Shown here in pieces: positions 1-11,869 of a stretch of 64,000 nucleotides of DNA (its first letter is position 1; each line of letters begins with the position of its first letter). A program made the translations under genes and the position numbers. The notes beneath the pieces are model-generated. The model was not told where the DNA came from. It did no database searches and worked only from the letters and a program-made list of their open reading frames with translations. This DNA comes from Hevea brasiliensis (Eukaryota > Streptophyta > Magnoliopsida > Malpighiales > Euphorbiaceae), in NCBI RefSeq assembly GCF_030052815.1, contig NC_079498.1, positions 70,666,992 to 70,730,991 of the forward strand, given 5' to 3'.

Positions 1-1446
1 TTAACTCTTGAAGAATGCTGGAATTCATGCTTGGTTTATGGAATAATAATGTTGAAATGTGATAGTGGTTATGGCAGTTTGAGTGTATGTATGATGGTGT
101 GAGGTTGGACATCTAAAAGTGTTATGGTTAGGTGATTGAATTGTTGTAAATTGGTTTTGAAAAATTCTGTACTAAATGGTGCACATTGAATGTAATTGTA
201 AGCTGCCAAAATGACCTATAATATGTTGTGAATTATGTTTAGGTTATGGTGCAACCAGAATTAGCTTGAATGTTGAGTTTGGTAAGTGTTAAAAGTGATC
301 ATTGATGTGTATGAAAGAAATGCAATAAGGCAGTTTGTGTTTTGGGCCTAGAACTTTAAGTGTGTAGCTCCAATTGGTATGAGACCAATTGGAGGTGAAA
401 ATAGGCACAAAATGTGCCAACTTTCATGAAGGAAGCTTGCCAAAATTCTGCTTGTAAGGTAACTTGAAAAGTGACCAAATCCGGATTAGTGCAATTGAGG
501 CCTAAAAATTGACCATTTGGGCAGAAGTTAGTGTTTAGGCCATAACTCACTTAAAACAGGTCCAATTGACCTGAAATTTTGACCACGAATAGTTAAGACC
601 TATATCTACAAGTATTATGAAGACACCAAAGCCCAGAAATGACCATAAGCAAGTCAAAAAGCTTGCACAAGTTCTAGTCCAAAAACTGGCCGAACCAAAA
701 TTGACCTAAAATGACCTAAAGTGACCAAATTTGATGCATTTTGACCAGCAATAGTAAAATGTCATAACTTGGTCTACCTAACTCAGAATGACCTGAAATT
801 TTGCCCCGCTTGCAATAAGACATAGATCTACAAGTTTGTAGTTTTGACCAAAACCCGAAAACTGAGGGAACTAGGTCGTCCGGCTAGGTCAAACTAGTAT
901 CCCGGAATCCAAAAAATTGAAAGAAAATGCAATATACAAGGAAATGAATTTGGTAACATGTACCAACCCTAAAAGACTATTGAATGTGACATATTAGTAA
1001 CATTAAAACCTAATTTACCTAGAACGCATTTAGGGTCAACATATTAGGTTGACTAAGCAAATAATAGAATTCAGTGAATTAATTATCGAGCATTATCGTT
1101 AGAGACAGTTTAAATGAATACTGAAACACTTCAAATTGTGTTTCTCAGTTAGTAAAGACTCAGGGAAAGGGAAGGAAACACTGAGTCAAGGCCAGGAGAC
1201 AGTTATCAGAGGTTTGTGCACAACAGCTAATTCTTTTGAATTTTTCAATTAAAATGAATTATGACTATTTGTACATTATTGTTTTAAATTGTGGAAATGT
1301 GTTTGAATGAATATTTATTGCTTGAAAAGCATTGTAAATGGTTTGAAACTGTGAAAAATTGTTTGAATGATATTGATGGATACTTATTGATTGAAAAGCA
1401 TTTGAAATGATTTGAAACCACAGCTATCATGTATATTGATTGTATT

Positions 1447-1624
1447 CCTCGCTAGCTTGTCTAGTGGGACGAATTGAATTCTCTCTCTGGCTGAAGTGTT
1501 GAGGTGTGTGCCTGTTGAGGATGAATAGAATGAGTACTCATATTTTTACTAGCTAGCTATGTTATTCCTCATTAGCCATCGGCTTCTGGGACGAATTGAA
1601 TACCTCATTAGCCATCGGCTTTTA
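1447..1624 (+). repeat. Repeated CCTC...GTGGG stem-loop units in LTR-T
   Basis: Three related units lie at 1447-1468, 1567-1590 and 1603-1624. Each has a CCTC arm, a short middle containing TAG or CGG, and a G-rich arm followed by GACGAATTGAA. The first can fold as CGCTAG with CTAGTG. Equivalent units occur at 37328-37462 and 55204-55226 in other LTR-T copies. Confidence 0.5.
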
Positions 1625-1896
1625 GGACGAATTGAACTTTAGAACATGATTAAGCTGTGTGTGATTTATTGATATGTATTGTAAGATTGTGAAATGGAGT
1701 TTAAATTCTTATTGACATTCACTGTATTTTGAATTTAACTATGTTTTGATTTTTGAGATTTATTGTGATATTGTAAAATAGAGTTTAAATTCCTTATGAC
1801 ATTTATTGTCTTGAATCTAACTATGGTTTTACGTATCCACTATTTATATGATTTATGAATTGTGATTTAAAGTTGTATTTGGTAAATGTTGTGCAC

Positions 1897-1917
1897 CACT
1901 GAGACATTGTCTTAGTG
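1897..1917 (+). other. Conserved LTR-T stem-loop
   Basis: CACTGAG, a 7-nt loop, then CTTAGTG: a 7-bp stem with one G-U pair. It is followed by GATAGCTTTT and a pyrimidine-rich run ending CAG at 1938-1940. The same structure recurs in five other LTR-T copies with compensatory changes. Confidence 0.5.
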
Positions 1918-2551
1918 ATAGCTTTTCATTGCTGTCGCAGGTAGATAGACGGACAGGGCAGCAGACTAGGCTGCTAGAGCATTTAGCGAGAGAGCATTGG
2001 GTATATTGAGTATACTCCATTTTGCATTTTGTACTGTAATGTATATTCACTGTATGTATATTTTGTTCTTGGTTTGAGCAAATGTAAAATAAAATTGTAC
2101 CTTGAAGTTGTAAAATAATTTATGAGTTATTTTGACTTTTAAAATTTGTACTGTATCTCTTTAATCTCTCAGTCTTTGAAAAATTATTGTGGAATTGAGT
2201 TGAGGAAAATATTGTGTTGTTTAACTGTTGGAGTTGAGATTGAGAAATATATTGGAGTGTTTTTTTTTACAGGTTCCTGAAGAACTGTTTTATCCAAAAT
2301 ACAGATGGCACTCTACTAAAATTTTTACAGAAATTCCTAATAATTCAAATGTGTTAGTTCTATCACTTCAGTTCAAAAAGTTTTTAACACCTATAAATAG
2401 TGCTCACCACTGTAAAAAAAATAAGTAAGAAAAGTTTTAAAATCCCTTGTAGTGTATTTAATGGGTTATCAATAGACGAAGTTGGTAATTCATTAGGTAT
2501 ACTACGGGATCATGTTATGCCTTACAGAGGGGTAGGGTGTGTCAGCAAGTG

Positions 2552-3306
2552 ATCTAAAAGAATGTAATGCCATGGTGAAACCAACTCAAGTTCAAAATAT
2601 ATTTGGCACTTATTGTTATGTCATGTTGTAGAAGATAGGATTGCAAAACTTAAGAAAATGGGGATTCTATCCTCATTGGGCTCTGAGCCTACTCCAACTT
2701 GTGAATCTTGCCTTCAGGGCAAAATGACTCGATCACCCTTTGTTGGACAAGGGCAAAGAGCTGAAAATATTTTAGAGCTAATACATAGTGATGTATGTGG
2801 CCCATTTAAAGAAATGGCTAGAGGGGGCTTTCATTATTTTATTAGCTTTACTGATGATAAATCAAGATTTGGGTATTTGTATTTGATGAAATACAAACAT
2901 GAATCCTTCGAAAAGTTTAAAGAATTTAAATCTGAAGTAGAAAATCAAACAGGAAAGAGTATTAAAGCTCTTCGATCAGATCTTGGAGGTGAATATTTGA
3001 GTATTGAATTTGATGAATACTTGAGAGAGCATGGCATTGTTTCTCAACTGACTCGTCCAGGAATGCCACAGCTGAATGGTGTATTTGAAAGGAGAAATCG
3101 TACCCTATTGGATATGGTACGTAGTATGATGAGCTATACTGATATGCCAATCTTCTTTTGGGGATTTGCATTAGAATCAACTTTGTATATTCTGAATAGG
3201 ATTCCATCAAAATCAGTTTCTTCCATACCTTATGAGATATGGCATGGAAGAAAACCAAGTCTTAAGCATGTTAAGATTTGGGGTTGTCCAGCTTATATAA
3301 AAAAAG
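2552..3306 (+). pseudogene. Copia-1 pre-integrase and integrase domain (broken)
   Basis: Encodes the zinc-binding pre-integrase module (His and LCH residues, then CESC) followed by the copia integrase core. The catalytic acidic residues are visible: D in IHSDVCGPF, D in RSDLGGEY, and E in NGVFERRNRT. The second motif has L where RSDRGGEY is usual, and Copia-2 still has R there. The longest reading frame runs from 2613. The frame shifts near 3300-3307, where an extra A in a run of seven A's (Copia-2 has six) throws the tail out of frame. Integrase would insert cDNA into the genome; this copy cannot make an intact polyprotein. The protease region expected upstream is not present in the window. 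Confidence 0.88.
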
Positions 3307-5249
3307 ATGAACACTGATAATTTGGAGACCAGATTAGAAAAAGGTCGATTTGTTGGATATCCAAAAGATAGTTTTGGATATTATTTTTGTTTGCCTACTT
3401 CACAAAAGGTTGTGATAAGTAGAGATGCCACATTTATTGAACAACAGTTTGTTCAAGAAGGAGGCAAAGGAAGGCAAATAGAGTTAGAATTGGAGAATTC
3501 TGACCAACCAACAGATCAGATGGATATAAATCCATCTAGTCAACCTATACCCGTTGATGAAACATCTACAGCTGTTCCTCGTAGAACAACCAGGGTATCT
3601 CACCCACCAGTGAGATATGGTTTTCTTTATGAAGAAGAATAAGAGTTGTATACTCATGAAGAAGTAGATCATGGAGATGATCCACTTACCAATGAAGAAG
3701 CTATATCAGATATAGACTCTTCAAAATGGATTGATGCCATGAAATCTGAGATTGATTCCATGTATAAGAATCAAGTTTGGGATCTTGTTGACCCACCTGA
3801 AGGTATTGTACCTATAGGGAACAAATGGGTTTTCAAGAAGAAAATTGATTCTGATGGAAAGGTAGAGACCTATGAGGCAAGGCTAGTAGCGAAAGGGTTT
3901 CACCAAAGGCAAGGAGTCGACTATGAGGAGACTTTCTCGCCTGTTGCCATGCTTAAATCAATTAGGATTTTATTGGCAATAGCTACATACTATTATTATG
4001 AGATTTGGCAGATGGATGTCAAAACAGCTTTTCTCAATGGATACATTGAAGAAAACATTTTCATGGAACAACCTAGGGGTATTGAATCCCAAGATGGTTC
4101 CAAGGTATGTAAGCTAAAGTGATCCATTTATGGGTTGAAATAAGCTTCTAGGAGTTGGAACATCCATTTTGATGAAGCCATTAAATCCTTTAGTTTTATC
4201 AAAAATGAGGATGAGCCATGTGTATATAAGAAGGTTAGTGACAGTGCTATCACTTTCCTTGTCTTATATGTGGATGACATACTGTTGATGGGTAATGACA
4301 CAGGTATGTTGACAACTATAAAGGTATGGTTGTCAAATACATTCTCCATGAAAGACTTAGGAGAGGCAACTTATATTCTTGGGATTCGCATCTATAGAGA
4401 TAGAGCGAAAAGAATAATTGGTTTATCCCAAAGTCTATACTTGGAAAAGGTGTTAAAGAGGTTTAACATGCTTGATTCTAAGAGAGGATTGTTACCAGTG
4501 AGACATGGTATCCACCTTTCTAAAGAGATGTCGCCAAAGACACCTGAAGAAAGAGATAAGATGGCCAAGATTCCATATGCTTCGGCTATTGGAAGTTTAA
4601 TGTATGCAATGTTGTGTACTAGGCCGGATATCGCATATGCTGTTAGTTTGACTAGCATGTATCAATCCAATCCAGGTTTGGAACACTTGATAGCTGTCAA
4701 GAATATCCTTAAGTACTTGAGAAAAACTAAGGATTTATTCTTGATTTATGGAGGTGGAGACTTGCAATTGGATGGTTATACAGATTCTGATTTCCAATCA
4801 GATATCGATGATAGAAAGTCTACCTCTGGATATGTGTTCATTTGTAATGGAGATGTAGTCAGTTGGAAGAGTTCCAAACAGAGCACAACTGTAGATTCCA
4901 CTACAGAGGCTGAGTATATTCTTTGCATCGAATCTTTGCAAAGGAAGCTGTTTGGATAAAGAAGTTCGTGAGAGAACTTACAGTAGTTCCTTCCATTGAG
5001 TCAGCAGTTCCACTACACTGTGACAACAATGGAGCAGTCATACAGGCTAAAGAACCAAGGTCTCACCAGAAATCCAAACACATAGAAAGGCGCTACCACA
5101 TTATCAGAGAAATAGTTGGGCGAGGAGATGTAGCCATGCAGAAAATAGCATCAGCTGAAAATCCAGCTGATCCATTCACTAAGCCTATGTCACAGACTCA
5201 GTTAGACCGATATCTTGAAAAGATAGGTCTAAGATATTGTAATGAATAG
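3307..5249 (+). pseudogene. Copia-1 reverse transcriptase and RNase H (broken)
   Basis: One reading frame from 3307 to 4959 encodes the integrase tail, the copia reverse transcriptase (KWVFKKK, RLVAKGF, MDVKTAFLNG, then the catalytic YVDD at 4267-4278) and the start of RNase H (YTDSDF, TEAEY). It is interrupted by stops at 3640 (TAA), 4120 (TGA) and 4141 (TAA). Compared with Copia-2 these are CAA, CGA and CAA, so all three fit C-to-T change. A frameshift near 4925 moves the RNase H end to another frame (4923-5249), which finishes with the usual copia C-terminus NPADPFTKP. The RT would copy element RNA into cDNA in virus-like particles. Not functional as it stands. Confidence 0.9.
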
Positions 5250-5259
5250 CTCTAGTGCT

Positions 5260-5269
5260 AGTGGGAGAT
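5260..5269 (+). other. Polypurine tract of Copia-1
   Basis: AGTGGGAGAT-type purine run directly before the 3' LTR; the same tract precedes the Copia-2 3' LTR (28430-28438). It would prime plus-strand DNA synthesis. Confidence 0.75.
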
Positions 5270-7372
5270 TCTTAGTAGTATGCCCTAGAGCATATCATTT
5301 AGTATGTATCTTGTACATATTTTTATTAATAAAAGGCATTTCCACTTTTCCGTTTACATAATATATTTATGTGTAATAGAACAGGTCCATTCATATTTTG
5401 TTAGAAATATTATTCTTAAGTTGTTAAGAATATGAGTGATAATATTTTCAGCACAAAGTATCATAAATAGGTTCACAATCGAGGATACTTCATAATAAGG
5501 ACATGACTTATCTAGAAAGATTGTATTCATGTTTGTTACCAAGTTATTTATATGAGATATAAATAAGATGGAATGGTGAGTCTCATGCCATATGACAAAC
5601 ACGATAGGCACTTATAAATGATAAGTAGGCCGAACCAGTGACACTTATGACATGCACATGGAGTTTACTCTTGTCAATGTTTTGTCATAAATCATATCAG
5701 TGCATATAATCTTTAGATCTGAGATAGCACAGTTATCTTGTATATAGGTAGTTTGAGTTTGATACTGCTTTCATACTTGTACTGTGTATCGGTATATGGG
5801 CATCTGTTGGCTCCTACTAGTTACATATGGAGGTAGGTGTTGATCAAGATGGAATCTGTTCCTCTAAGTAAATAGAGATAAAATCCTATGTTCATTTAAT
5901 TGTTCTTGATGTTTTAAGTTCCTGGCCAGGACAGATAGATTTATTCAGAAAAGAGTTTCTGATGAGAAAATCTTTTTAATCAAGAACTGGAATTAAAAGA
6001 GAACATAATATTCATAGCAAATGAAGTTTGACATAAACCATGACTCCAGCTTGAGTTGGGATTTTGTAATAGAGAGATTCTAGTGCATGGTAATATATGA
6101 TTATAGGTTCATTTAAGGTAAACCTTATTACTTATTGGGTGGCCATGGCATGCTATGCTAGGTGTTAACCATGGTTTATGAGGTTCATAAAATGATTTAG
6201 AGAAATCATTTATGGTAAGAAAGAGTTCTGATGATATTAAGAGTTGATATCATGTCTCATTGCCAATTAGTGATGAGCCTAGTAAGTCACACACATACAC
6301 AAGTTATCACCTATTTAAATATGATTTAATTAATTAATTAAAGAGTTTAATTGATTAATTAAATAGGTTTAGTTTGCAATTAAATTGCAAAGTCCCTAGC
6401 ATGACTTGAAACCAAATTTAGATTATTGGATGTATAGTATAATTTAAATTTATATTTAAAGTGTTTAAATATGAATTTAATTAATGAGAAATTAATTATT
6501 AGAGATTAATTAATTAATTTATATTTGATATAAATTAGAAGAAGAAGAATAATTATTTTGGGTTAAGAACTCAAAATTAAGACACAGGGGCATTTTGGTC
6601 ATTTCACAGTATGACACATGGCACCATGAGATGGTGACACATGGGATTACACATAAGCTTGCCAAATGTTTTTTAATCATGTAAGATGATTAAAATCAAG
6701 ATTAAATATAGGTTTGACACTTGGCACAATGTGATTGGGTCACTTAAACCTAGAGCTAATCAAAGGGTGACATGTGGCAAGGGTTTAATGTGTTAACCTA
6801 GCTATATAAGTGTTGTTATGAAAAAGAAAAACAACCGGCAGCCACTCCTCTCCTTTGTCACGCCATTTTGAGGCTCTCCATCTATTCTTCTTCATCTGTC
6901 ATCAATTCAAAGAGATTAGCCATCAATCTCTTGAATTAAGAACACTAGAAATTGTTTCTAGTGTCCTGTTTACATCTCTAATCTCTTAAAAGGCAGAACT
7001 TGAATTTTTAATTAATAGAAAAAGTTTAGAAGCTGTTCAAGGGCTGCCATAGGTGTTCTTGGTGTGGACAAACTAGAGGGACAACATCTGGTGTCCTGAA
7101 GACAAGTCTCAAAGGCACAAACACGCTGCAGTGCATCAAGAGGTTAGTGTAATCGTTCTTGATTTAATCTAGGGTATTAAAATTAATCTGATTAATTTTA
7201 AAATCTTAAATGACAAATACAGATCCAAAAACATATTAAAAGAGTTTCAATATGTTGTTTATCATTGAAATCAAATAGATAAAAATAAATCTTGCATGAT
7301 GCATGTGACCCTAGGTGAAAATTTTTGAATTCAATGGTATAAACTTGTGTTTTTCACGCTTCCGTTCTTTCA
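5270..7372 (+). mobile_element. LTR-C, 3' LTR of Copia-1 (2103 bp)
   Basis: Matches the six other LTR-C copies over its whole length and ends CTTTCA at 7372. The first dinucleotide is TC rather than the TG seen in the solo LTRs and the Copia-2 5' LTR. It contains AT-rich TTAATTAATTAA blocks (about 6325-6360 and 6480-6520), a promoter block near 6610-6810 and a U5 tail. It has no coding sequence; antisense ORFs here are incidental. Confidence 0.93.
6613..6810 (+). promoter_or_regulatory. LTR-C promoter: G-box-like site and TATA box
   Basis: GACACATGGC at 6613-6622 is a one-base-changed form of the GACACGTGGC seen in other LTR-C copies. The inverted repeat CACCAT-gag-ATGGTG overlaps its end (6622-6636). 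TATATAAG lies at 6803-6810, followed by an expected transcription start some 30 bases on. The TATA box is also kept at 34748-34755 and 44290-44297 but is TATTTAAG in three other copies. Confidence 0.55.
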
Positions 7373-7686
7373 TATGGGAGGATCCCTATTGCTGCTTTCT
7401 CCTTTGTCCTTCTTGAAGTTCCTCTTTCGGATGAACTTCTTATTTTGGAAGAGCATCTTCCTTATTCTCCTTGTCATTAGAGCCAATTCTTCCTCATCAA
7501 ACTCATCATCTTCATCATTTGAGTTTTCGGAAGATACTTTGAAGGCAATAGTCTTTTTGGCTTTGTTAGGTTCCTCCACTTGCTCTCTTTTGAGTGTCAT
7601 CTCATAGTCAATGAGATTTCGTAAGAGCTCATCAAGTTGTAGCTTGCTCACGTCCTTGGAATCCTTGAGTGAAGTTACTTTAGGTA
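7373..7686 (-). pseudogene. Copia-3 gag, C-terminal part
   Basis: Minus-strand reading frame with the copia gag (UBN2-type) signature LQLDELLRNLIDYEMTLKR, followed by an acidic stretch (NDEDDEFDEEE) and a basic stretch (FIRKRNFKKDKG) that normally lies just before the zinc knuckle. The right edge is the target duplication of the solo LTR-C (7687-7691). On the far side, at 9821-9840, the same frame continues without a gap once the LTR is ignored. The left edge is the Copia-1 LTR, so the zinc knuckle is not visible. Gag would form the virus-like particle. Confidence 0.85.
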
Positions 7687-7691
7687 GCCAC

Positions 7692-9820
7692 TGAAGGAGC
7701 GGAAGCATGAAAAACATAAGTTTAGATCATTGAATTCAAAATTTTTCTTCTAGGGTCTCATGCATCATGCAAGATTCATTATTTATCTATTTGATTTCAA
7801 TGTTAAACAGCATATTAAAACACTTTTAATATGTTTTTGGATCTACATTCACCATTTAAGATTTTAAAATTAATAGATTAATTTATTAGAACCCTAGATT
7901 AAGTCAAGAACAAGTGCACTAACCTTTTGATGCACTGCAGTTGTGTTTGGTGCCTTTGGGATGCACCTGGGACACTAGATGTTGTCCCTCTAGCTTTTCC
8001 ACACCAAGATCACCAATAGCAGCCCCTTGAATAGTTTCTCAAGCCTTTCCAATCAATTAGAAATTAAGGTTTTGCCTTTAGAGACATTATAGATATATAC
8101 AGGACACTAGAAATAATTTCTAGCAATTTTAATTCAAGAGAATGTTGGAAATTCTCTTTGAATTGATGAGAGATGAAGAAGAAGAGAAAGGAGAGCTTTT
8201 TTGGGTGGCGGCACATATGAAAGAATAGCATATTATTCTTTTGTTCTTTCATCCTTTCCTGATATAGCTAGGTCATCACTTAAAACCCTTGCCACATGTC
8301 ATCTTCTGATTGGCTCTTAGTTTAATTGACCCAATGACATTGTGCCAAGTGTCAAACCTAGATTTAATCTTAACTTTTATCATCTTACATGATTAAAAGA
8401 CAAATGACAAGCTTATGTGTAGTGACATGTGTTACCATCCCATGGTGCCACATGTCACCCTGTAAAATGACCAAATTACTCTTGTGTCTTAATTTTGAGT
8501 TCTCAGTCTTAATTTTGAGTTCTCAACCCAAAATAATTATTTCTCTTCTTCTAATCAATTTATATCAAATATAAATTAATTAATTAATCTCCATTAATTA
8601 ATTTTTCATAATTAAATTCATATTTAAACACTTTAAATATAAATTTAACTTATATTATACATCCAATAACCTAGATTTGGTTTCAAGTCAAGCTAGGGAC
8701 TTTGCAATCTAATTGCAAACCAAACCTTTTAATTAATCAATTAAACTCTTTAACTAATTAATTAAATCACATTTAACTTGGTAATTACTTGTGTATGTGT
8801 GTGACTCATTAGGCTCATCACTAATTGGCAATGAGATACGATATTAACTCTTAATATCATCAAAACTCTTTCTTACTATAAATAATTTCTCTAAATCATT
8901 TTATGCACCTCATAGACTATGGTTAACACCTAGCATAGCATGCCATGGCCTCCCAATTAGTAATAAGGAATACCTTAAATGAACCTATAATCATATGTTA
9001 CCATGCACTAGAATCTCTCTATTCTAAAATCCCAATTCGAGTTGGAGTCATGGTTTATGTCAAACCCCATTTGCTATGAATATTATGTTATCTTTTAATT
9101 CCAATTCTTGATTAAAATGATTTTCTCATCAGAAACTCTTTTATGATTAAATCTATCTGTCTTGGCCAGGAACTTGAAACATCAAGAATAATTAAATGAA
9201 CATCGGATTTTATCGCTATTTACTTAGGGTAACAAATTCCATCTTGATCAATACCTACCTCCATATATAACTAGTAGGAGCCAACACATGCCCATATACC
9301 CATACACAGTACAAGTATGAAAGCAGTATCAAACTCAAACCACCTATATACAAGATAACTGTGCTATCTCAGGTCTAAAGATTATATGAACTGATATGAT
9401 TTATGACAATGCATTGACAAGAGTAAACTCTATGTGCTTGTCATAAATGTCACTGGTTCGGCCTACTTATCATGCATAAGTGCCTATCATGTTTGTTATA
9501 TGGCATGAGACTCACCATTCCATCTTATTTATATCTCATATAAATACATTGGGAACAAACATGAATACAATCTTTCTAGATAAGTCATGTCCTGTGTGAA
9601 GTATCCTCGATTGTGAATCAATTTATAATACTTTGTGCTAGAAATGTTGTCACTCATATTCTTAACAACTTAAGAATATAATTTCTAACAAAATATCAAT
9701 GGACCTTTTTTATTACACAAAAATATATTATGTAAACTAAAAAGTGAAAATGCCTTTTATTAATAAAACATGTACAAGATACATACTAAATGAAATGCTC
9801 TAGGGCATACTACTAACAGC
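7692..9820 (-). mobile_element. Solo LTR-C, minus strand (2129 bp)
   Basis: Full-length reverse-complement LTR-C: starts TGAAGGAGCGGAAGC and ends ATACTACTAACA. It is flanked by the perfect target duplication gccac at 7687-7691 and 9821-9825, which proves a separate insertion into Copia-3 gag. No internal region is present, so a full element has recombined down to one LTR. It is more diverged from the other copies and shares variants with the copy at 42756-44864. Confidence 0.95.
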
Positions 9821-10365
9821 CACTCCTTAGGAAGACTTTTTAAAATCTTCTTTACTAGCTCCTCATTTGTGAATGTTTTCCCAAGAGATTTAATTCCTCC
9901 TATAATCTCCACAAATCTATTATACATTTCACTTGTGGTTTCATCTGACTTCATCTTGAACAATTCATATTGGTAGATAAGGAAATCCATCTTATTCTCC
10001 TTTACTGGACTAGTAACTTCATGAGTAACCACTAAAGCATCTCAAATTTCTTTTGTGGTAGACTTCATATGCACTTTATTATATTCACTTCTACTTAATG
10101 CACAAAATAGAACATGAATAGCCTTATCATTTAAAGCCACTCTTCTTTTCTCTTGCTCGCTCCATTCACCCTTAGGCTTAGCTACATGCACACCATCAAC
10201 AATTTTAATTGGGGTGAATGGCCCATTTTCTACAACATCCCACAAGTCAACCCCTTCTGATTTTAGGAAATAATACATCCTATTTTTCTAATACAAGAAG
10301 TCATTACCATCAAAGAAAGTAGGTCTTACCACCGATTGACCTTCTTGTGCATTGAGGGTTGCCAT
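9821..10365 (-). pseudogene. Copia-3 gag, N-terminal part
   Basis: Minus-strand frame starting at the ATG at 10365-10363, 45 bases after the primer-binding site. It encodes an N-terminal segment of the DUF4219 type (FFDGNDFLY, then MYYFLKSEGVDLWDVV) and the first half of the UBN2 gag domain (YELFKMKSDETTSEMYNRF, LKSLPKEW). Two in-frame stops are seen: a TAG near 10290, where tryptophan is usual, and a TGA near 10040 consistent with a decayed CGA. The frame ends at the solo LTR-C and resumes at 7686. Confidence 0.85.
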
Positions 10366-10409
10366 TGATCTTTACTCTAAGATGATTAAATCTTGTAGAA
10401 TGGAGACTT

Positions 10410-10421
10410 GCTCTGATACCA
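10410..10421 (-). other. Primer-binding site of Copia-3 (tRNA-iMet)
   Basis: Reads TGGTATCAGAGC on the minus strand, complementary to the 3' end of plant initiator-methionine tRNA, five bases from the LTR edge at 10427. It fixes the orientation and the LTR/internal boundary. Confidence 0.88.
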
Positions 10422-10426
10422 CTTAT

Positions 10427-11869
10427 TGTCCCTTGTAGCAACCCAAGAGGGGGGGGGGTGTGAATTGGGTTCTAATTGCAAAATTAAAGATTCAAAAAAA
10501 TTTAAAGACAAAGAAGAGAAAAGGAAGAATGATAACACAAGAGATTTATAGAGGTTCGGCTATCCCAAGCCTATGTCCTCTCCTCAAGGCCCTCCTTGAG
10601 AGTTAAATCCACTAAAATTCTTCATTGGGTGAAGAATAAGCTCCTTACAATCACCACAAGAGAAAACCCTTGCTCTTTCACAAATCCCTTCACACTCAAG
10701 AGCTATTTAAAGCTCTATCACACTCAAAATTACAATAAGTGCTCACAATAACTCTGAAGGAACTCTCAGAACAATAAATTTACAACTCAAATATCAAGTT
10801 CTCAACATTAACTATGGTAGCTCAAGTTCTAGAGAGAGAGAATGAAGAAAATCTTTAGAACCCAATAAATTTCCAAAAGATTGTTGTTGTCTAAACTCAT
10901 TTCCAGTCATAAATGGTGCCTATTTATAGTTTTTGCAAGAAAATAGCCATTGAGGGTGTAATAATGCAAAACTAGCCATTTAACCACCCAAAGCTATGTT
11001 TTATTGAGTTGCAAAAACCCAGGTTCGACTGCCGGAGTTATTTACTTCGGCTGCCGAAGGTTGAAGCACCAAAAAATAGCCTTTGAAAAGTCACTTTCGG
11101 CTGCGAAAGTTCCCACTTTTGGCTGCCGGAGTACTCTCTGGACAAAATGACTTTTAATGCTCAAAAACCATGATTTAAAGAGTAGACTTCGGCTGTCGAA
11201 GTGCTTTCTGGATAGAAAGTGTCAAAAGGACACTTAGACTTCAGAAATGCATAACTTTTTGGTCGGAACTCGGATTTTCGATCCGTTTGAACCATTGGAA
11301 AGCTAATTTAATAAACTTTTCAATGAAAATACTTTCAAAAACAAAATTGAATTTCTAAAATGTGAAAATTTCATTTTAGTCCCCCTTGGTCAAGAAAAAG
11401 TTACAAGTAAAGACACTAAGAAATTAAGAGTTTAAAAAACTCATAATTTTTTTATCCGAACTTGGATTTTTTATGTGTTTGAACCACTGGAAAGCTAATT
11501 CAATGTATTTTGCAACTAAAATACTTTTCAAAATTAATTTTTCATTTTTGAAAAATTTATTTAATTTTCCCTTGATAAAAAATTAGGTGAAAACTAAGTT
11601 AAATAAGATATTCTTAGTACCACCTAGACTTGAGCCAACATAATTAATAAAATGAGATTTACAAGATATAAAATAAATAAAAGTTACATTGTAGGTTCTC
11701 ATAAATGTTTGCTTCCTTATGTTGCTCTTCCTTAATATTGATTTGAAGCAATTTGGCAATTTTGAGTCTATGGCCTACAAACCTAACACAAACACTTCCA
11801 AAGTATATTAGTAGCACACTAATTGTTTATTATCATCAAAACATAGGTTAAGACATCTAGGTCCAATAG
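10427..11869 (-). mobile_element. 5' LTR of Copia-3 (about 1.44 kb)
   Basis: Minus-strand LTR between the primer-binding site and the Athila-1 coding sequence. The U5 end (TGTCCC in plus orientation) is at 10427. The U3 start, reading TTGGACCTAGATGTC on the minus strand, is placed at about 11869 where Athila-1 gag coding stops. The terminal TG is not intact. It contains a run of nine G's (10450-10458), the common plant LTR motif GAGGTTCGGCTATCC near 10553, and repeated TTCGGCTGCCGAAG-like palindromic segments near 11030-11200. Confidence 0.72.

Larger units (their letters stand above)
1..2544 (+). mobile_element. LTR-T (Ty3/gypsy) right-hand part, inserted in Copia-1
   Basis: Forward-oriented long terminal repeat whose left end lies before the window. 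It matches, in reverse complement, the complete LTR at 58496-62526: for example, positions 1-60 pair with the region around 61320-61370. It ends GTGTGTCA at 2544, the family terminus. The next bases (gcaag, 2545-2549) would be the target duplication, but the left copy is not visible. Copia-1 sequence starts directly afterwards. Seen inside are direct repeats of about 36 bp near 1567-1624, a stem-loop at 1897-1917, and short inverted repeats such as CCAATTGG around 375-395. No coding capacity. It could be a solo LTR or one end of a full element. Confidence 0.8.
2545..7372 (+). mobile_element. Copia-1, Ty1/copia element, 3' part
   Basis: The right portion of a Ty1/copia element: integrase, reverse transcriptase, RNase H, polypurine tract and 3' LTR in the copia order. 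Its 5' LTR, gag and leader are not in the window because LTR-T (1-2544) is inserted just before the integrase. The element sits in minus-strand Copia-3, whose gag resumes at 7373. TATGG at 7373-7377 should be its right-hand target duplication. Internal sequence is closely similar to Copia-2 (25733-28438), so both belong to one family. Confidence 0.88.
7373..11869 (-). mobile_element. Copia-3, minus-strand Ty1/copia of another family (5' part)
   Basis: Reading leftwards: LTR (11869-10427), primer-binding site (10421-10410) and gag (10365-9821 then 7686-7373). Gag is split by a solo LTR-C, and everything downstream (rest of gag, pol and 3' LTR) is cut off by the Copia-1 insertion at 7373. The LTR shares no similarity with LTR-C. 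Copia-3 itself is inserted in the Athila-1 gag region, whose coding sequence stops at about 11870. Confidence 0.83.

Noticed and set aside
6325..6520. AT-rich palindromes (TTAATTAATTAA) as a replication origin or matrix attachment site.
   Set aside because: Present in all LTR-C copies at the same place as part of the LTR; nothing else supports an origin.
7347..7607. A plus-strand 86-residue hydrophobic ORF.
   Set aside because: It is the shadow of the minus-strand Copia-3 gag and spans the Copia-1/Copia-3 joint.
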